Counted from the stretch's first letter, positions 1 to 8,968 are shown. The stretch: 64,000 bases of DNA from Azonexus sp. R2A61 (GCF_021401135.1 NZ_JACBFO010000002.1:124001-188000), one strand, 5' to 3'. A program made the numbers and translations. Notes: generated by a model not told the origin, from the letters alone.

Positions 1-1
1 C

Positions 2-721
2 GACGAGCGCTTGGCTGGATCGGATGGGGTAGTGTTCGATGCCCAGTCGGCGAAATTCACCGATCGAGATGATTCGGCTTATGGTCCGAGGAAAATACAC
101 ATGGACGGTTGGGCGATCAAATTTGTCGAGCCCACCTCGGCCGACATCGAGGCTCGCCTCAATGCCAAGTCGCTTTCACCCATTGATATCGTCCAGTTCA
201 AGTCGGCAGCCTACTGGGTGGAGAAACATCGCGTAGCAGCTTTCACGCCGGCACTGAGGAAGGTGCTGCCGCTCGAATCCCCTTTTTCTGCCCTAAATTC
301 CTGGGGTGAAACTGAACATGCGGCACTTCGGGCGCTGGTGATGGCCGAGCCCGCCAATGCCTCGATCGATCCCTATGTGCATATCCTAGAAGCCGGCATC
401 GCCAAAATGCTCGTTCCAGGGTCTCAGTATGCCGTATCCGGTCAGAAGGTTGGGTATGCCCCCTTCTTGGCTGCTAACGTGCTGGTCTGCCGCAACCGAC
501 CTGGCACTACCGAAATGCTTGAGCGAGTCATGCTGAATGCAACGATTATTCAACACAAGATGGCTGCGGTGAGGGCCCTGATCGCCTTGGGCGAATCCGA
601 TGTAGTCAGCAAGAGCTTGGCCGATGGAAAACTTGGGAATATCTCGTCCAAGGCCCGGGATCTGCTGGCCGGGCATGACCACCTCCCGTTCACCTGCCCA
701 ATGATGCTACCAAACGGTTAG
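2..721 (+). CDS. Unknown alpha-helical protein, C-terminal part
   Basis: The reading frame is open to the left window edge, so the N-terminus is missing; the TTG at 11 is unlikely to be the real start. I do not recognise the family. The last 50 residues have the alternating Ala/Leu helix pattern of a HEAT-like repeat (KMAAVRALIALGESD and following). No signal peptide or membrane segment is visible in the part seen. The gene is convergent with the next gene on the minus strand, 15 bp away. A structural or adaptor protein is possible, but no function can be assigned. Confidence 0.55.
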   Translation, partial: DERLAGSDGVVFDAQSAKFTDRDDSAYGPRKIHMDGWAIKFVEPTSADIEARLNAKSLSPIDIVQFKSAAYWVEKHRVAAFTPALRKVLPLESPFSALNSWGETEHAALRALVMAEPANASIDPYVHILEAGIAKMLVPGSQYAVSGQKVGYAPFLAANVLVCRNRPGTTEMLERVMLNATIIQHKMAAVRALIALGESDVVSKSLADGKLGNISSKARDLLAGHDHLPFTCPMMLPNG

Positions 722-736
722 CTCGACCGAGCAGTT

Positions 737-1147
737 CTACAAATACTCTCGTCTTGCATGGCCATTCGTTATGGTTTCTTTAAACCATCGCCCCTCGGAA
801 TCCTCATCACGCTTTTTATGGCCAAGATATCTGCTGATTGCCGCGCCCATAATACGAAGCACCTGAGAGCTTATCTGGTACTCGTTGCTTCCGTCCCATC
901 GGGGCAGCAATTTCAAAACGGAGATCTCTTCGTGGGTCAAACACTGAAGAACATGACAGGCAGGCATCCAGATAGTTTTCGAATTCAGGCTGTGAATGAA
1001 CACCTCACCTCTCGTGCTATCAAACCCGGGGATACTGTCATTGATACGAATCTGTGAGCGTCCGGAGCAAACCGTGAAGACATCCGTTACAAAGCTGATA
1101 CTCAAGTCTTCCAGTGTTTCGCTTTCAAATTGATCCAGCGCCGTCAT
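737..1147 (-). CDS. Hypothetical protein, 136 aa
   Basis: This soluble, acidic N-terminal protein has no signal peptide and no membrane segment. The composition looks like a real globular protein with mixed strands and helices, and it ends in a basic tail. I do not recognise a family. It is convergent with the helical protein to the left. The 200 bp upstream (1148-1344) show nothing convincing, so its promoter may lie there. It belongs to the unrecognised cargo at the left of the island. Confidence 0.45.
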   Translation of the reverse strand: MTALDQFESETLEDLSISFVTDVFTVCSGRSQIRINDSIPGFDSTRGEVFIHSLNSKTIWMPACHVLQCLTHEEISVLKLLPRWDGSNEYQISSQVLRIMGAAISRYLGHKKRDEDSEGRWFKETITNGHARREYL

Positions 1148-1344
1148 GGCTGCTCCAAGAGTTTTTTGTTCTGGAAGTATCTTGCGGCTGGCGGTAGCAA
1201 GGAAGCCACGAATTCCGCCGAAAAGCCGGGGGTAGGTGTATTAATGGACGTGATCGCCAACATTTCGGAGACACCAGGCCCGCTTCAAGATGATTCAACT
1301 GCATATGGCGTTTCAAGAGTCCAATGGAAGACAGAAGCTCCGAA

Positions 1345-1596
1345 TTACCAATCCCCGTCAAATCCTGAGGCTCCCTCCCAATGATTTAATCTTTCCATAT
1401 TGGGTTCATGAGACAAGTCCGTCCCATACAGATTTCCCTCGATATCAACCCCAGCAAATCCTCCGATCATTGGTAGCCCGTTCGCCGGATTCGAGACATC
1501 GTCATCCATCAGGCACATTGGCTCGCATATGTCCAGCGAGGCACACACCGAGTCGGCATCATCAAACAAGCTGCCCAGCCATCTAAACATATTCAT
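1345..1596 (-). CDS. Hypothetical small acidic protein, 83 aa
   Basis: The ATG at 1596 is preferred over the TTG at 1608 because a GGAGAGG ribosome site lies just upstream of it. The protein is acidic with several Cys and Met residues near the N-terminus (DDADSVCASLDICEPMCLMD) and is probably cytoplasmic. The next gene upstream ends only about 15 bp away in the same direction, so the two are likely one transcript with a small membrane protein. No family is recognised. The short acidic sequence beside a membrane peptide could be an island-specific pair, but no function can be assigned. Confidence 0.5.
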   Translation of the reverse strand: MNMFRWLGSLFDDADSVCASLDICEPMCLMDDDVSNPANGLPMIGGFAGVDIEGNLYGTDLSHEPNMERLNHWEGASGFDGDW

Positions 1597-1611
1597 TGGC
1601 CTCTCCAACGG

Positions 1612-1845
1612 TCAATCGTCGCTACCGAGGGAAATCCCCCAGCTCACTGCAAAGCAGAACATTGCCGTGGTCGTAATGAACGCCAGCAAGACCGCAGCCG
1701 TTGCCAGGCAGTCGAGAAGGCTGGATTCCGGGCTAATCATGGCCTGTGCAATTCCGATAGCAACGGTTGGATACCACGCGTCACGGAACAAGTTTTTCCC
1801 CATACGGCGGAGAAATTCAACCCAGTCTGCTCGCGAGAAATTCAT
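1612..1845 (-). CDS. Small two-helix membrane protein, 77 aa
   Basis: The ATG at 1845 is chosen because a perfect AGGAGG lies 5 nt upstream; the GTG at 1851 would overlap the ribosome site. The N-terminus is amphipathic and basic. Two hydrophobic segments follow (about residues 24-38 and 45-70), with a Thr-rich stretch in the second. It is the first gene of a likely two-gene unit with the acidic 83-aa protein. The family is not recognised. Inner-membrane location is inferred from hydrophobicity alone. Confidence 0.55.
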   Translation of the reverse strand: MNFSRADWVEFLRRMGKNLFRDAWYPTVAIGIAQAMISPESSLLDCLATAAVLLAFITTTAMFCFAVSWGISLGSDD

Positions 1846-2007
1846 TGCCACCTCCTATCTTTCCAGACCAATTTACTCACCCCGTTTCAGCGTTTCTGAA
1901 AAACTTCCCGACCGGACGATGGCTGGCGATGTAGCACAGCGATAAAATGCGCCACTTATGCCAACGCAATCGGGCAACCACAAAAGATAGAACCCAAGGG
2001 GAAGGCA

Positions 2008-4407
2008 ATGCGCGATGGGACGATGACGGAAGCAGATACTTGCCGCGAATACGTCACGCCGAAGCTAGTTGAGGTCGGCTGGGGTGCCGCACCACACAGC
2101 ATCGGTGAACAGCGCACCTTCACCAACGGCCGCATCATCGTCGCAGGCGGGAAAGTCCGCCGCGGCCAGCAAAAGCGGGCCGATTACCTGCTCTATTACC
2201 GTCGCGACTATCCGCTGGCAGTGGTGGAGGCGAAGGAGATCGGCCTGCCCGCAGAAACCGGCGTACAACAGGCGCGGGAATACGCCGAGATCCTCGGCCT
2301 CAAATTCGCCTATGCAACCAATGGTCGCCGCATCATCGAGATCGATTACGTCACCGGCACCGAACGCGAGGTCGACCGCTATCCCACGCCGGATGAATTG
2401 TTTGCCCGCCTGACCACTGGTTCCCATTTACCGCAAACCGGTGCGCCACATCTCCTGGAGCCCTTCAATCTGGTTTCCGGCAAGGTACCGCGCTACTACC
2501 AGCAAATTGCGATTCACCGAGTCATCGAGTCCATCCTGCTCGGACAGAAGCGGATTCTGGCCACACTAGCCACCGGCACTGGCAAAACCTGCGTCGCATT
2601 CCAAATCTGCTGGAAGCTCTGGAACAGCCGCTGGAACCGCACCAGCGAATACCGCCGCCCGAAAATCTTGTTCCTCGCCGACCGCAACATCCTGGTCGAC
2701 GACCCAATGGCCAAGATGTTCGCTCCCTTCGGCGATGCCCGACACAAGATTGCCGGAGGCGATGTCAGTCAGAGCCGTGACATGTATTTCGGCATCTATC
2801 AGGCGCTTTCAACCGCCAGCGCCGATGTATTCCGCCAGTACCGCCGGGATTTCTTCGACCTTATCATCATCGACGAATGCCATCGTGGCTCTAGCCGTGA
2901 TGAAAGCGCCTGGCGGGCTGTACTCGACTATTTCGAGCCCGCCGTCCAATTCGGCATGACCGCAACGCCGCTACGCGAGGAATCCCGCGACAGCTACGAA
3001 TACTTTGGCAACCCGGTCTACACCTACAGCCTGCGCCAGGGCATCGAGGATGGCTTTCTGGCCCCGTACCGCGTGCACCGCGTCATCACTACCGTAGATG
3101 CCGCCGGCTGGCGGCCCAGCAAGGACGAGCTGGATCGCTACGGCCGAGAGGTGCCTGACGAGGAGTATCAGACCAAGGATTTCGAACGCGTCGTGGCCTT
3201 GCGCTCCCGTACCCGGGCAATGGCCCGCCACCTGACCGACCTACTCAAAGGAACCGACAGGTTTGCCAAAACTCTCGTGTTTTGTGTCGATCAGGAGCAC
3301 GCGGCCGAAATGCGGCAGGAGTTGATCAACCTCAACAGCGACCTCGTCAAGCAGTACCCCGATTACGTCTGTCGTGTCACCGCCGACGAGGGCGCCATTG
3401 GCCTGACTCATCTGTCGCACTTCCAAGACGTGGATAAGCCCACACCCGTCATCCTGACTACCTCCCAACTACTGACCACCGGCGTCGACGCCGAGATGGT
3501 CAAAAACGTGGTGCTGGCGCGCGTAGTGGGCTCCCGCTCTGAATTCAAGCAGATCGTCGGTCGCGGCACGCGGCTAAAGGTAGATTACGGCAAGGAATAT
3601 TTCAACATCATCGACTTCACCGGCACAGCCACGCGCCACTTTGCCGACCCGGACTTCGACGGCGATCCGGCGCGGATCGAGGAAGTGACCGTTGATGAAG
3701 CCGGCGAGCAAGTCGGGACTGCCGAAGCTGAAGCAGATGTGACGCAGGACGATCTGGCTACTGAATACGAAATGCCCGAAGAACAAATCGGGCCTGGGAC
3801 GGGTCTGCCGATCGATGAACCGCCGCCCGAGCCCCGCAAGTTCTACATTGACGGCGGCGAAGTCGAGGTCATCGGCCATCTGGTTTACGACCTCGACACT
3901 GACGGCAAGAAGTTGCAAGTCGTGAAATATACGGAATACTCCGGCCGTGCCGTACGCACGCTGTATCCGACGCGCGACGCACTGCAATCCGCCTGGGCCA
4001 ACCCCGACACGCGCAGCGAAGTGCTGCGCGAATTGACCGAGCGTGGCATCAGTTTCGAGGAACTGGCCGCCAGCAGCGAGCAGCCCGATGCAGATCCCTT
4101 TGACCTCCTCTGCCATCTCGCCTGGAATGCCCCCCTGCTGACTCGTCGCCAGCGGGCTGACCAGGCGCGCCGCCAGGCACAGGATCTATTTACGCAGCAC
4201 GGCGAAACCGCCCGCGAGATCCTGACGCTGCTGCTCGAACGCTATATCGAGCGCGGCATCCTCCAATTCAATACACTGTCGGATCTGATGAAAGTCCAAC
4301 CCTTCGATCGCTACGGCAGCCCTTCCGAAATCGCCACGCGGCATTTCGGCGGGGTACGTGGCATGAAGGACGCGGTTGCACGCCTGCAAACCGCCCTGTA
4401 CCAATAA
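2008..4407 (+). CDS. hsdR: Type I restriction enzyme R subunit (HsdR, EcoEI-like)
   Basis: This is the motor and nuclease subunit of a type I restriction system, which translocates DNA with ATP and cleaves away from the recognition site. The 799 aa match the family length. The N-terminal nuclease has the RADYLL...VVEAKE pattern of the Asp and Glu-x-Lys active site. The helicase has Walker A ATGTGKT near residue 190, a DECH box near 288, FGMTATP near 318 and a C-terminal QIVGRGTR motif VI, followed by an EcoEI R-type C-terminal domain. AGGGGAAGG precedes the ATG. The partners hsdM and hsdS are missing; only a decayed hsdM start follows, so restriction activity here is doubtful unless M and S are supplied elsewhere. 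Confidence 0.93.
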   Translation: MRDGTMTEADTCREYVTPKLVEVGWGAAPHSIGEQRTFTNGRIIVAGGKVRRGQQKRADYLLYYRRDYPLAVVEAKEIGLPAETGVQQAREYAEILGLKFAYATNGRRIIEIDYVTGTEREVDRYPTPDELFARLTTGSHLPQTGAPHLLEPFNLVSGKVPRYYQQIAIHRVIESILLGQKRILATLATGTGKTCVAFQICWKLWNSRWNRTSEYRRPKILFLADRNILVDDPMAKMFAPFGDARHKIAGGDVSQSRDMYFGIYQALSTASADVFRQYRRDFFDLIIIDECHRGSSRDESAWRAVLDYFEPAVQFGMTATPLREESRDSYEYFGNPVYTYSLRQGIEDGFLAPYRVHRVITTVDAAGWRPSKDELDRYGREVPDEEYQTKDFERVVALRSRTRAMARHLTDLLKGTDRFAKTLVFCVDQEHAAEMRQELINLNSDLVKQYPDYVCRVTADEGAIGLTHLSHFQDVDKPTPVILTTSQLLTTGVDAEMVKNVVLARVVGSRSEFKQIVGRGTRLKVDYGKEYFNIIDFTGTATRHFADPDFDGDPARIEEVTVDEAGEQVGTAEAEADVTQDDLATEYEMPEEQIGPGTGLPIDEPPPEPRKFYIDGGEVEVIGHLVYDLDTDGKKLQVVKYTEYSGRAVRTLYPTRDALQSAWANPDTRSEVLRELTERGISFEELAASSEQPDADPFDLLCHLAWNAPLLTRRQRADQARRQAQDLFTQHGETAREILTLLLERYIERGILQFNTLSDLMKVQPFDRYGSPSEIATRHFGGVRGMKDAVARLQTALYQ

Positions 4408-4422
4408 AGAAAGTTCAACCCG

Positions 4423-4563
4423 ATGGTCAAAGCAGCATCCACCAGTACAACCGAAAAAAAATCCCGCGCACCGCGTAAAGCCAAAGCCCCCCTCACCACC
4501 CGCGAAAACCTTTCCTGCCGGGTCGGCCGGGATTCATGTGAAATCCTCGAAAAACCCTGCTAA
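4423..4563 (+). pseudogene. Remnant of hsdM 5' end
   Basis: A 46-codon frame starts 15 bp after hsdR. Its first 30 codons (MVKAASTSTTEKKSRAPRK..., then PLTTRENL) look like the flexible N-terminal leader of a type I modification subunit. After residue 30 the sequence becomes unrelated and stops, as expected for a deletion junction near 4512. The distance from hsdR and the orientation fit an R-M-S operon. The hsdM assignment is inference from position and leader style. Confidence 0.5.
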
Positions 4564-4596
4564 CCATCGGATTTGGTGTAAAAAATCCAGCGTTGG

Positions 4597-5367
4597 CTAT
4601 TTCGACTGATGGCGCCAGCCGGCCTTATGGCTCAACAGTGGCGGATCGAATAATGTACCGCACACCACGTTGAACAAGTGGTTCGAGTTCATTAACCCGC
4701 CACAGAACTCTGGCTCAGTCGCGATGGTCATTCCCGTCATTCTCGGGAAAATCCACGACATGAACGGGCTTGCAGGATCAAGGCATGCCTGGATTTCGTC
4801 TGGGCCGACCAGTTGAAGCTTGTCGCCTCCTCCGCATGGGTCCGGACTTTCAGTGAAGTAATCCAAGTCGATATCGAGGATAACCGAATCGTGCCCTTGC
4901 CCGGAAATCGCCTCGCTTAATTGCTCCAGGGAGTCATAACAGCGGACCAGGTGCTGCCGCCCTTCGATATCCACGAAATTCTTCGGGCATTCATCACGTT
5001 GCTTTTGCACAACGTGGATGTCGCCAATCAAATTGAGGTAAGCCGCAGCCAGGATGTGGCCATCGTTTAAGGCATGTAACTTATCCCAGCAAAAGTAACT
5101 AACAGCCTTGTAATCGGCCGTATCAAGCGCGCTGAGCCAGTCGCATTCGAGTTCGCAGGGTTGAACAAGATCTTGATGCCAATCCAGAGAAATCAGTGTT
5201 GGCGGATTGGGCTGCTCGGCTTGCTTGTTGCGCCACTTGAGCCAATAGAAGAAAGCGAAACGATGGTCCTGAACGATCGCCACTTCGATTGCACGCTGTC
5301 TATCAATCGGATGTGCAACGATGTCATAGTAGGTTCCCGGTGGTCGAATGTGCTCGTTGGACTCCAT
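4597..5367 (-). CDS. UPF0489 family protein (arginase/deacetylase-like fold)
   Basis: The 256-aa soluble protein has LISLDWHQDL near residue 57 and ILDIDLDYF near residue 165. These are the metal-binding D-x-H-x-D and D-x-D patterns of the UPF0489 family, related to the arginase fold. Substrates of bacterial members are not established. The ATG follows AGGAAAGC. It lies convergent to the hsdR/hsdM remnant and upstream of a DUF3800 gene in the same direction, within a block of defence-type genes. A metal-dependent hydrolase role is inferred from the motifs. Confidence 0.7.
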   Translation of the reverse strand: MESNEHIRPPGTYYDIVAHPIDRQRAIEVAIVQDHRFAFFYWLKWRNKQAEQPNPPTLISLDWHQDLVQPCELECDWLSALDTADYKAVSYFCWDKLHALNDGHILAAAYLNLIGDIHVVQKQRDECPKNFVDIEGRQHLVRCYDSLEQLSEAISGQGHDSVILDIDLDYFTESPDPCGGGDKLQLVGPDEIQACLDPASPFMSWIFPRMTGMTIATEPEFCGGLMNSNHLFNVVCGTLFDPPLLSHKAGWRHQSK

Positions 5368-5551
5368 GCTTTCCTAAGTTTTTCGGTTCGCTGATGAGCA
5401 TGGTGGCGTTGAAACCATGCAACTAGACGTTCATGCGGAATCGCGTTTTGTCGACCACTGAATCGCATCCGACTTGACCGGCTCAATTTGACCCAATCCG
5501 GCCTATTCACAAATCAAAATGAAATTTCCACTCCTGGCTCGTTGCTGACTT

Positions 5552-6598
5552 TCAAGGGGAAAAGTTCTTCGCGAAATAGTCAATCATCTGTGCAGCCTGC
5601 GTACCCTTCCGGAATTCCTTCTGCTCAGCGAAATTGAGCGATGGCACTAGGTGGATGAACTGAGTTTCTCCATAAAGCGACATCACCTCTTTCGGATCAA
5701 GCAAAGGGGGGCGTAGTCCCGTCAGTCCATTCGCTGCTTCGATGATAGCCCCGATCATGACATCGGCAATCTGCACTGCGGGACTACTTTTCGAGTCGAC
5801 CTGAGTGACAGAAGTCAGCTTGAGAGGGAACCGAAGACTAGCAATTTTGGATTGTCTGAATTCGACCTCGTGCTGGTGATCGATGTAGCTCTGCAGCAAA
5901 TCGTGATAGGTCAGTAGGTTTTTTGACTGGTCGTGTTCGACCCGGTATGGCCCATCAGCCATTACCTCCATTCGGCTGATCAAGGACTGCAACACCACCA
6001 TCGCCGCATCCGTAGTGACACCAGGAGTGGCTATAGCGGACAGACACTCTGGCGATGCCTGCACCAGAGGCCCCAGAGCCTCAGGTAACTCCTGCCATTT
6101 CAGGCGCCTGGCCGCTAGCACTAACTCGCGCAGGGCTTCCTGGCTTTTCTCCTTGATTGCGTGCTGGAAGGCAACTAGCAAAGCATCGAATGCCTCACTG
6201 CCAAACAAGGTCGGGCCTGCCCTGTAGAGTAAAGAAGCCAGCGAGTAGTTCTGACCATCTTCATAGAAATTGACTCCGCCCTCGTAATAGAAGGGCTCTA
6301 CAGCGTAGTCGAGGAACATCAAGACCAGCAGAAAGCGCTTGTCGCAGACATAGGTCACGCACTTGTGTTGGGACAGCACGGTGCGTTGCAAGTCTAGAAG
6401 CGGCCGGTGGTAGCCAGGCCGGCGTACGAGCGAACGGTATTTGAGTTCAGGAGCTTGCAGTTTGGGAAAATACTCCCGGATCAAGCGTGCTGCCTCGTCA
6501 TCGCTAATTGCAATGGCAGCAGCCCCTTGAAAGCGCTGCTCTAGGTTCATTAGATCGAACCCCGTGTAACCGCTCTCGTCAATCCGGAAACATTCCAT
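5552..6598 (-). CDS. DUF3800 domain protein
   Basis: The protein begins with FRIDESGYTG, the first acidic motif of DUF3800, an RNase H-like fold. It ends with the conserved AVQIADVMIGAI helix carrying the second acidic residue. The 348 aa are typical. Members are common on islands and next to restriction or abortive-infection genes, and a nuclease function is suspected but not proven. No membrane segment is visible. It lies 184 bp upstream of the UPF0489 gene in the same direction, so the two may be co-transcribed. The start is a plain ATG with a weak ribosome site. Confidence 0.75.
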   Translation of the reverse strand: MECFRIDESGYTGFDLMNLEQRFQGAAAIAISDDEAARLIREYFPKLQAPELKYRSLVRRPGYHRPLLDLQRTVLSQHKCVTYVCDKRFLLVLMFLDYAVEPFYYEGGVNFYEDGQNYSLASLLYRAGPTLFGSEAFDALLVAFQHAIKEKSQEALRELVLAARRLKWQELPEALGPLVQASPECLSAIATPGVTTDAAMVVLQSLISRMEVMADGPYRVEHDQSKNLLTYHDLLQSYIDHQHEVEFRQSKIASLRFPLKLTSVTQVDSKSSPAVQIADVMIGAIIEAANGLTGLRPPLLDPKEVMSLYGETQFIHLVPSLNFAEQKEFRKGTQAAQMIDYFAKNFSP

Positions 6599-6929
6599 TG
6601 GGCTTTTCTCTAGATGGCCAGGGGAACCGACATTTTATGCAGGACGTGTGAATGTCTGCAAAGGTCGAATTACCGTCTTGGCGTTATCCGGACCGACAGT
6701 CGGCTTCAGTAGGAAAGAACAGCCGTTAAGGTGCTGGGGATTTCAGCGCCGGCAATGCCCGCTCCTGGCGGGTTGTTGCCTGATGTCACTTGGTCAATGT
6801 GGTGATATTTGATGGTCAGGTGCGTTGAGATTGGGCGGTCAATTTAGCCGAGGTTTCGCATTCACGCTTGGGGAACTGGCAACAGCATCCTGGCTGGCCC
6901 GAAAAGCCGCATAACGCTGACCTCCCTCA
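6599..6929. other. Gene-free stretch
   Basis: This 331-bp stretch lies between two minus-strand genes. I see no convincing frame with a ribosome site and no clear hairpin terminator. It presumably holds the promoter of the DUF3800 gene near 6600-6700, but no clean promoter could be picked by eye. Confidence 0.4.
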
Positions 6930-8006
6930 TTATTTTTCCGGGTCAAAGAGCGATTCTTGGTTCTCGGCACTTTCTTTGCGCTGTCCGCTGCTTTTCGTTG
7001 CCGGTGTCTGATTGACGGTGAGTCTTTGCAGGATTTGTTCCTGGCTGGCCAACACAGCCTTCGCTGCCGTTAATTCAGTCTCCAAGCGGAGCTTGGCTTG
7101 ATTCGCATCCTTTAAATTTTCTGTGCAGCTTTGGTTTTCCACGACCACTTCATCAACGCGGGCAGCACTCTGGGCTAGGTGCTCTTCCAACTGCTGATTC
7201 TTCAGTTCGGAAACAGCCAGATGTTCCCGGGCTGTACGTAGCGGACGAATCTCAGATTCCAAACGATGTAACTCGCTACGAAGATGAGCCTGCTCGCTGG
7301 AAAGACGGGCATTGTCCTGGTGGCTGCGGATGAGTTCCTGCTGCTTCGCGTTTACCGTTTCCTTGGCTGCGCGCAATTCGCCCTGCAAGAACTGAATCTG
7401 CTGCTCGAACTGTCGCTGATCCAGCTCCCGTTGTTCCTTCGCCGCAGTGCGGAAATGCTCCAGAGCCTCTCTGGCATGCTGGTGCTTTTCTTCCAGCGAT
7501 ACACGGTACGCTTCATCCTTTGCCAGTTGCCCCTCCATGTCCTGGATGCGCTGAGTCATTTGCGCCCGAACGATTCTCTCTTCCTGAAGCGTGGCCAGTG
7601 TTTCGGTGTGGGCCATTTTTTCTGCCGCCAGTTCCAAGGCCTGGCGCTCAGCCTGCCCACGGAACGACTCGCTTTCGTTACGTAATGCAGCCATTGCATC
7701 ATTCAGCGCAGCAATTTCCGCCTTGTGCTTGTCGGTCAGTGCCGCCAAGCGCTGATCGGCTTCCTGATGCAGGCGCTCTGCGAGTCTGGCCGACAGATCC
7801 TGGATGGCCTCGCTCACGGCAACGTGAGGCCCCGTACTGCCGCCTTCCTCTTCCTCGATCTCCTTGAGGTAGCGGTGAATCGTGCCTTTCGAGCCGGTGT
7901 TGCCCAATTCGCCGCGGATGGCATCGATTGACGGGTAGCGCCCCATCGCCAATAGGTTGTCTCGCGCTCTCACCACTTCTGACTTGTAGATTCCAGCTCT
8001 GGCCAT
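6930..8006 (-). CDS. KfrA-like coiled-coil DNA-binding protein (copy 1)
   Basis: The first 65 residues match the KfrA N-terminal DNA-binding domain (YPSIDAIRGELGNTGSKGTI then a helix). Residues about 70-330 form one long, Gln/Glu/Ala-rich coiled coil, and the C-terminus is a short basic/acidic tail. KfrA proteins are autoregulators from broad-host-range plasmids that bind their own promoter and help organise plasmid segregation. GAGGATGCT precedes the ATG, and TATTAC repeats lie just upstream. A second, different KfrA-like gene lies at 25998. On an integrated island a role in stability of an excised form is possible (inference). Confidence 0.8.
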   Translation of the reverse strand: MARAGIYKSEVVRARDNLLAMGRYPSIDAIRGELGNTGSKGTIHRYLKEIEEEEGGSTGPHVAVSEAIQDLSARLAERLHQEADQRLAALTDKHKAEIAALNDAMAALRNESESFRGQAERQALELAAEKMAHTETLATLQEERIVRAQMTQRIQDMEGQLAKDEAYRVSLEEKHQHAREALEHFRTAAKEQRELDQRQFEQQIQFLQGELRAAKETVNAKQQELIRSHQDNARLSSEQAHLRSELHRLESEIRPLRTAREHLAVSELKNQQLEEHLAQSAARVDEVVVENQSCTENLKDANQAKLRLETELTAAKAVLASQEQILQRLTVNQTPATKSSGQRKESAENQESLFDPEK

Positions 8007-8028
8007 AGCATCCTCAAATTTCGTACCG

Positions 8029-8049
8029 TATTACGTATTACGATATTAC
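8029..8049 (-). promoter_or_regulatory. Putative KfrA operator: three TATTAC repeats
   Basis: TATTAC occurs at 8029-8034, 8036-8041 and 8044-8049, starting 23 bp before the kfrA-like start codon, with repeat spacing of 7 and 8 bp. KfrA proteins bind repeats in their own promoter. The assignment rests on position and repetition only. Confidence 0.4.
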
Positions 8050-8338
8050 ATACCAAATCTACAAAATTCAAGGCTGTGAATGTCTATATTATAAGACGCG
8101 ATAATGGTTGATTATTTCTTGTGATGGGCAACGGAGCGGAAAAACTATGTAGGGATGGTACGAAATGGAAGGTTTGCTTCCTGACAATTTCTGCCCAAAG
8201 GCTTTCAAAAACGTGACTCTGGGGTTCGTCGTTCCGTTAGGTAATCCACCACGCCAGTGATTTGATCCATGCGGGTGTGTCGGCGGTAATGCCCCGGGGT
8301 TGAAAAATGAAACGAGACCGACCCACAAAAGCCCCCTG
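8050..8338. other. Gene-free stretch
   Basis: This AT-richer start followed by ordinary sequence lies between the KfrA-like gene and flgB. A 79-codon frame on the minus strand has no ribosome site and a non-protein composition, so I do not call it. I see no terminator or RNA gene here. Confidence 0.35.
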
Positions 8339-8968
8339 TTATTTCAGTGATTGAAATAGCTCTTTCATGTGCTTGAACTCACCACCAACCCGGTCAAGGG
8401 TGAATTGATACATCAATGAGTTCTCTGCGAATTTCTGGCGCTCAATATCCATTTCAACGGTATTTCCGTCAGCCGCAGCCTGAGAAGGAACATGATATTT
8501 CAGGTTTACGGGTGGCGACTGCCAAGAAGAATTGCCCTTCGAATGTCCCGGCGAGGAGGCGTTCAATTGAAGAGGAGGAGATTGCTCGCCACCAGCGGCC
8601 TCAGCAATATCAATATCCATCGCTTTGTAGCCAGGGGTGTCAGCGTTGGCGATATTAGACGCAAGAATTTGCTGCCTATAGGCCCTTATTCCGAGCATTT
8701 TTTGTTGGAAATCCTCGTTTTTCTTGCCTAAGCCGTTCTCGTTCGCTGGTAAGTGAGATGAATGCGTTGTGCCAAGAGTCAATTTCCCGGCGGGGTCGAG
8801 ATTGTCGCTTGAGGCAACATTGGCAGCCGCCGAACGTGCGACGGCGTTTTCAAGGATGCTAGAAAATGTTGCCGAGCTTTGAGTTTCACCTGCGTCGGAG
8901 ATGCGAGGCGCTGCATTTCCAATAAATCCCCCCGGCCTTACCGGGAACAAAGCTGAAATCTCAGACAT
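8339..8968 (-). CDS. flgB: FlgB-like flagellar rod protein, orphan, N-terminally extended
   Basis: From about residue 95 the protein matches FlgB, the proximal rod protein of the flagellar basal body. It has RQQILASNIANADTPGYKA, the N-terminal rod motif, and a C-terminal DIERQKFAENSLMYQ helix. The 209 aa exceed the usual 130-140 aa because of an 85-90-residue Ser/Ala/Asn-rich N-terminal extension. No other flagellar gene is nearby. It follows the metal operon in the same direction after 136 bp. It could be a decoy or spare rod subunit, or a phage- or island-derived homologue. FlgB family membership is clear; function here is unknown. Confidence 0.75.
   Translation of the reverse strand: MSEISALFPVRPGGFIGNAAPRISDAGETQSSATFSSILENAVARSAAANVASSDNLDPAGKLTLGTTHSSHLPANENGLGKKNEDFQQKMLGIRAYRQQILASNIANADTPGYKAMDIDIAEAAGGEQSPPLQLNASSPGHSKGNSSWQSPPVNLKYHVPSQAAADGNTVEMDIERQKFAENSLMYQFTLDRVGGEFKHMKELFQSLK

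Noticed and set aside
1125..1361. 78-codon minus-strand frame
   Set aside because: Overlaps the start of the better 136-aa gene and has non-protein composition.
8089..8328. 79-codon minus-strand frame
   Set aside because: No ribosome site and unlikely composition; region left as gene-free.
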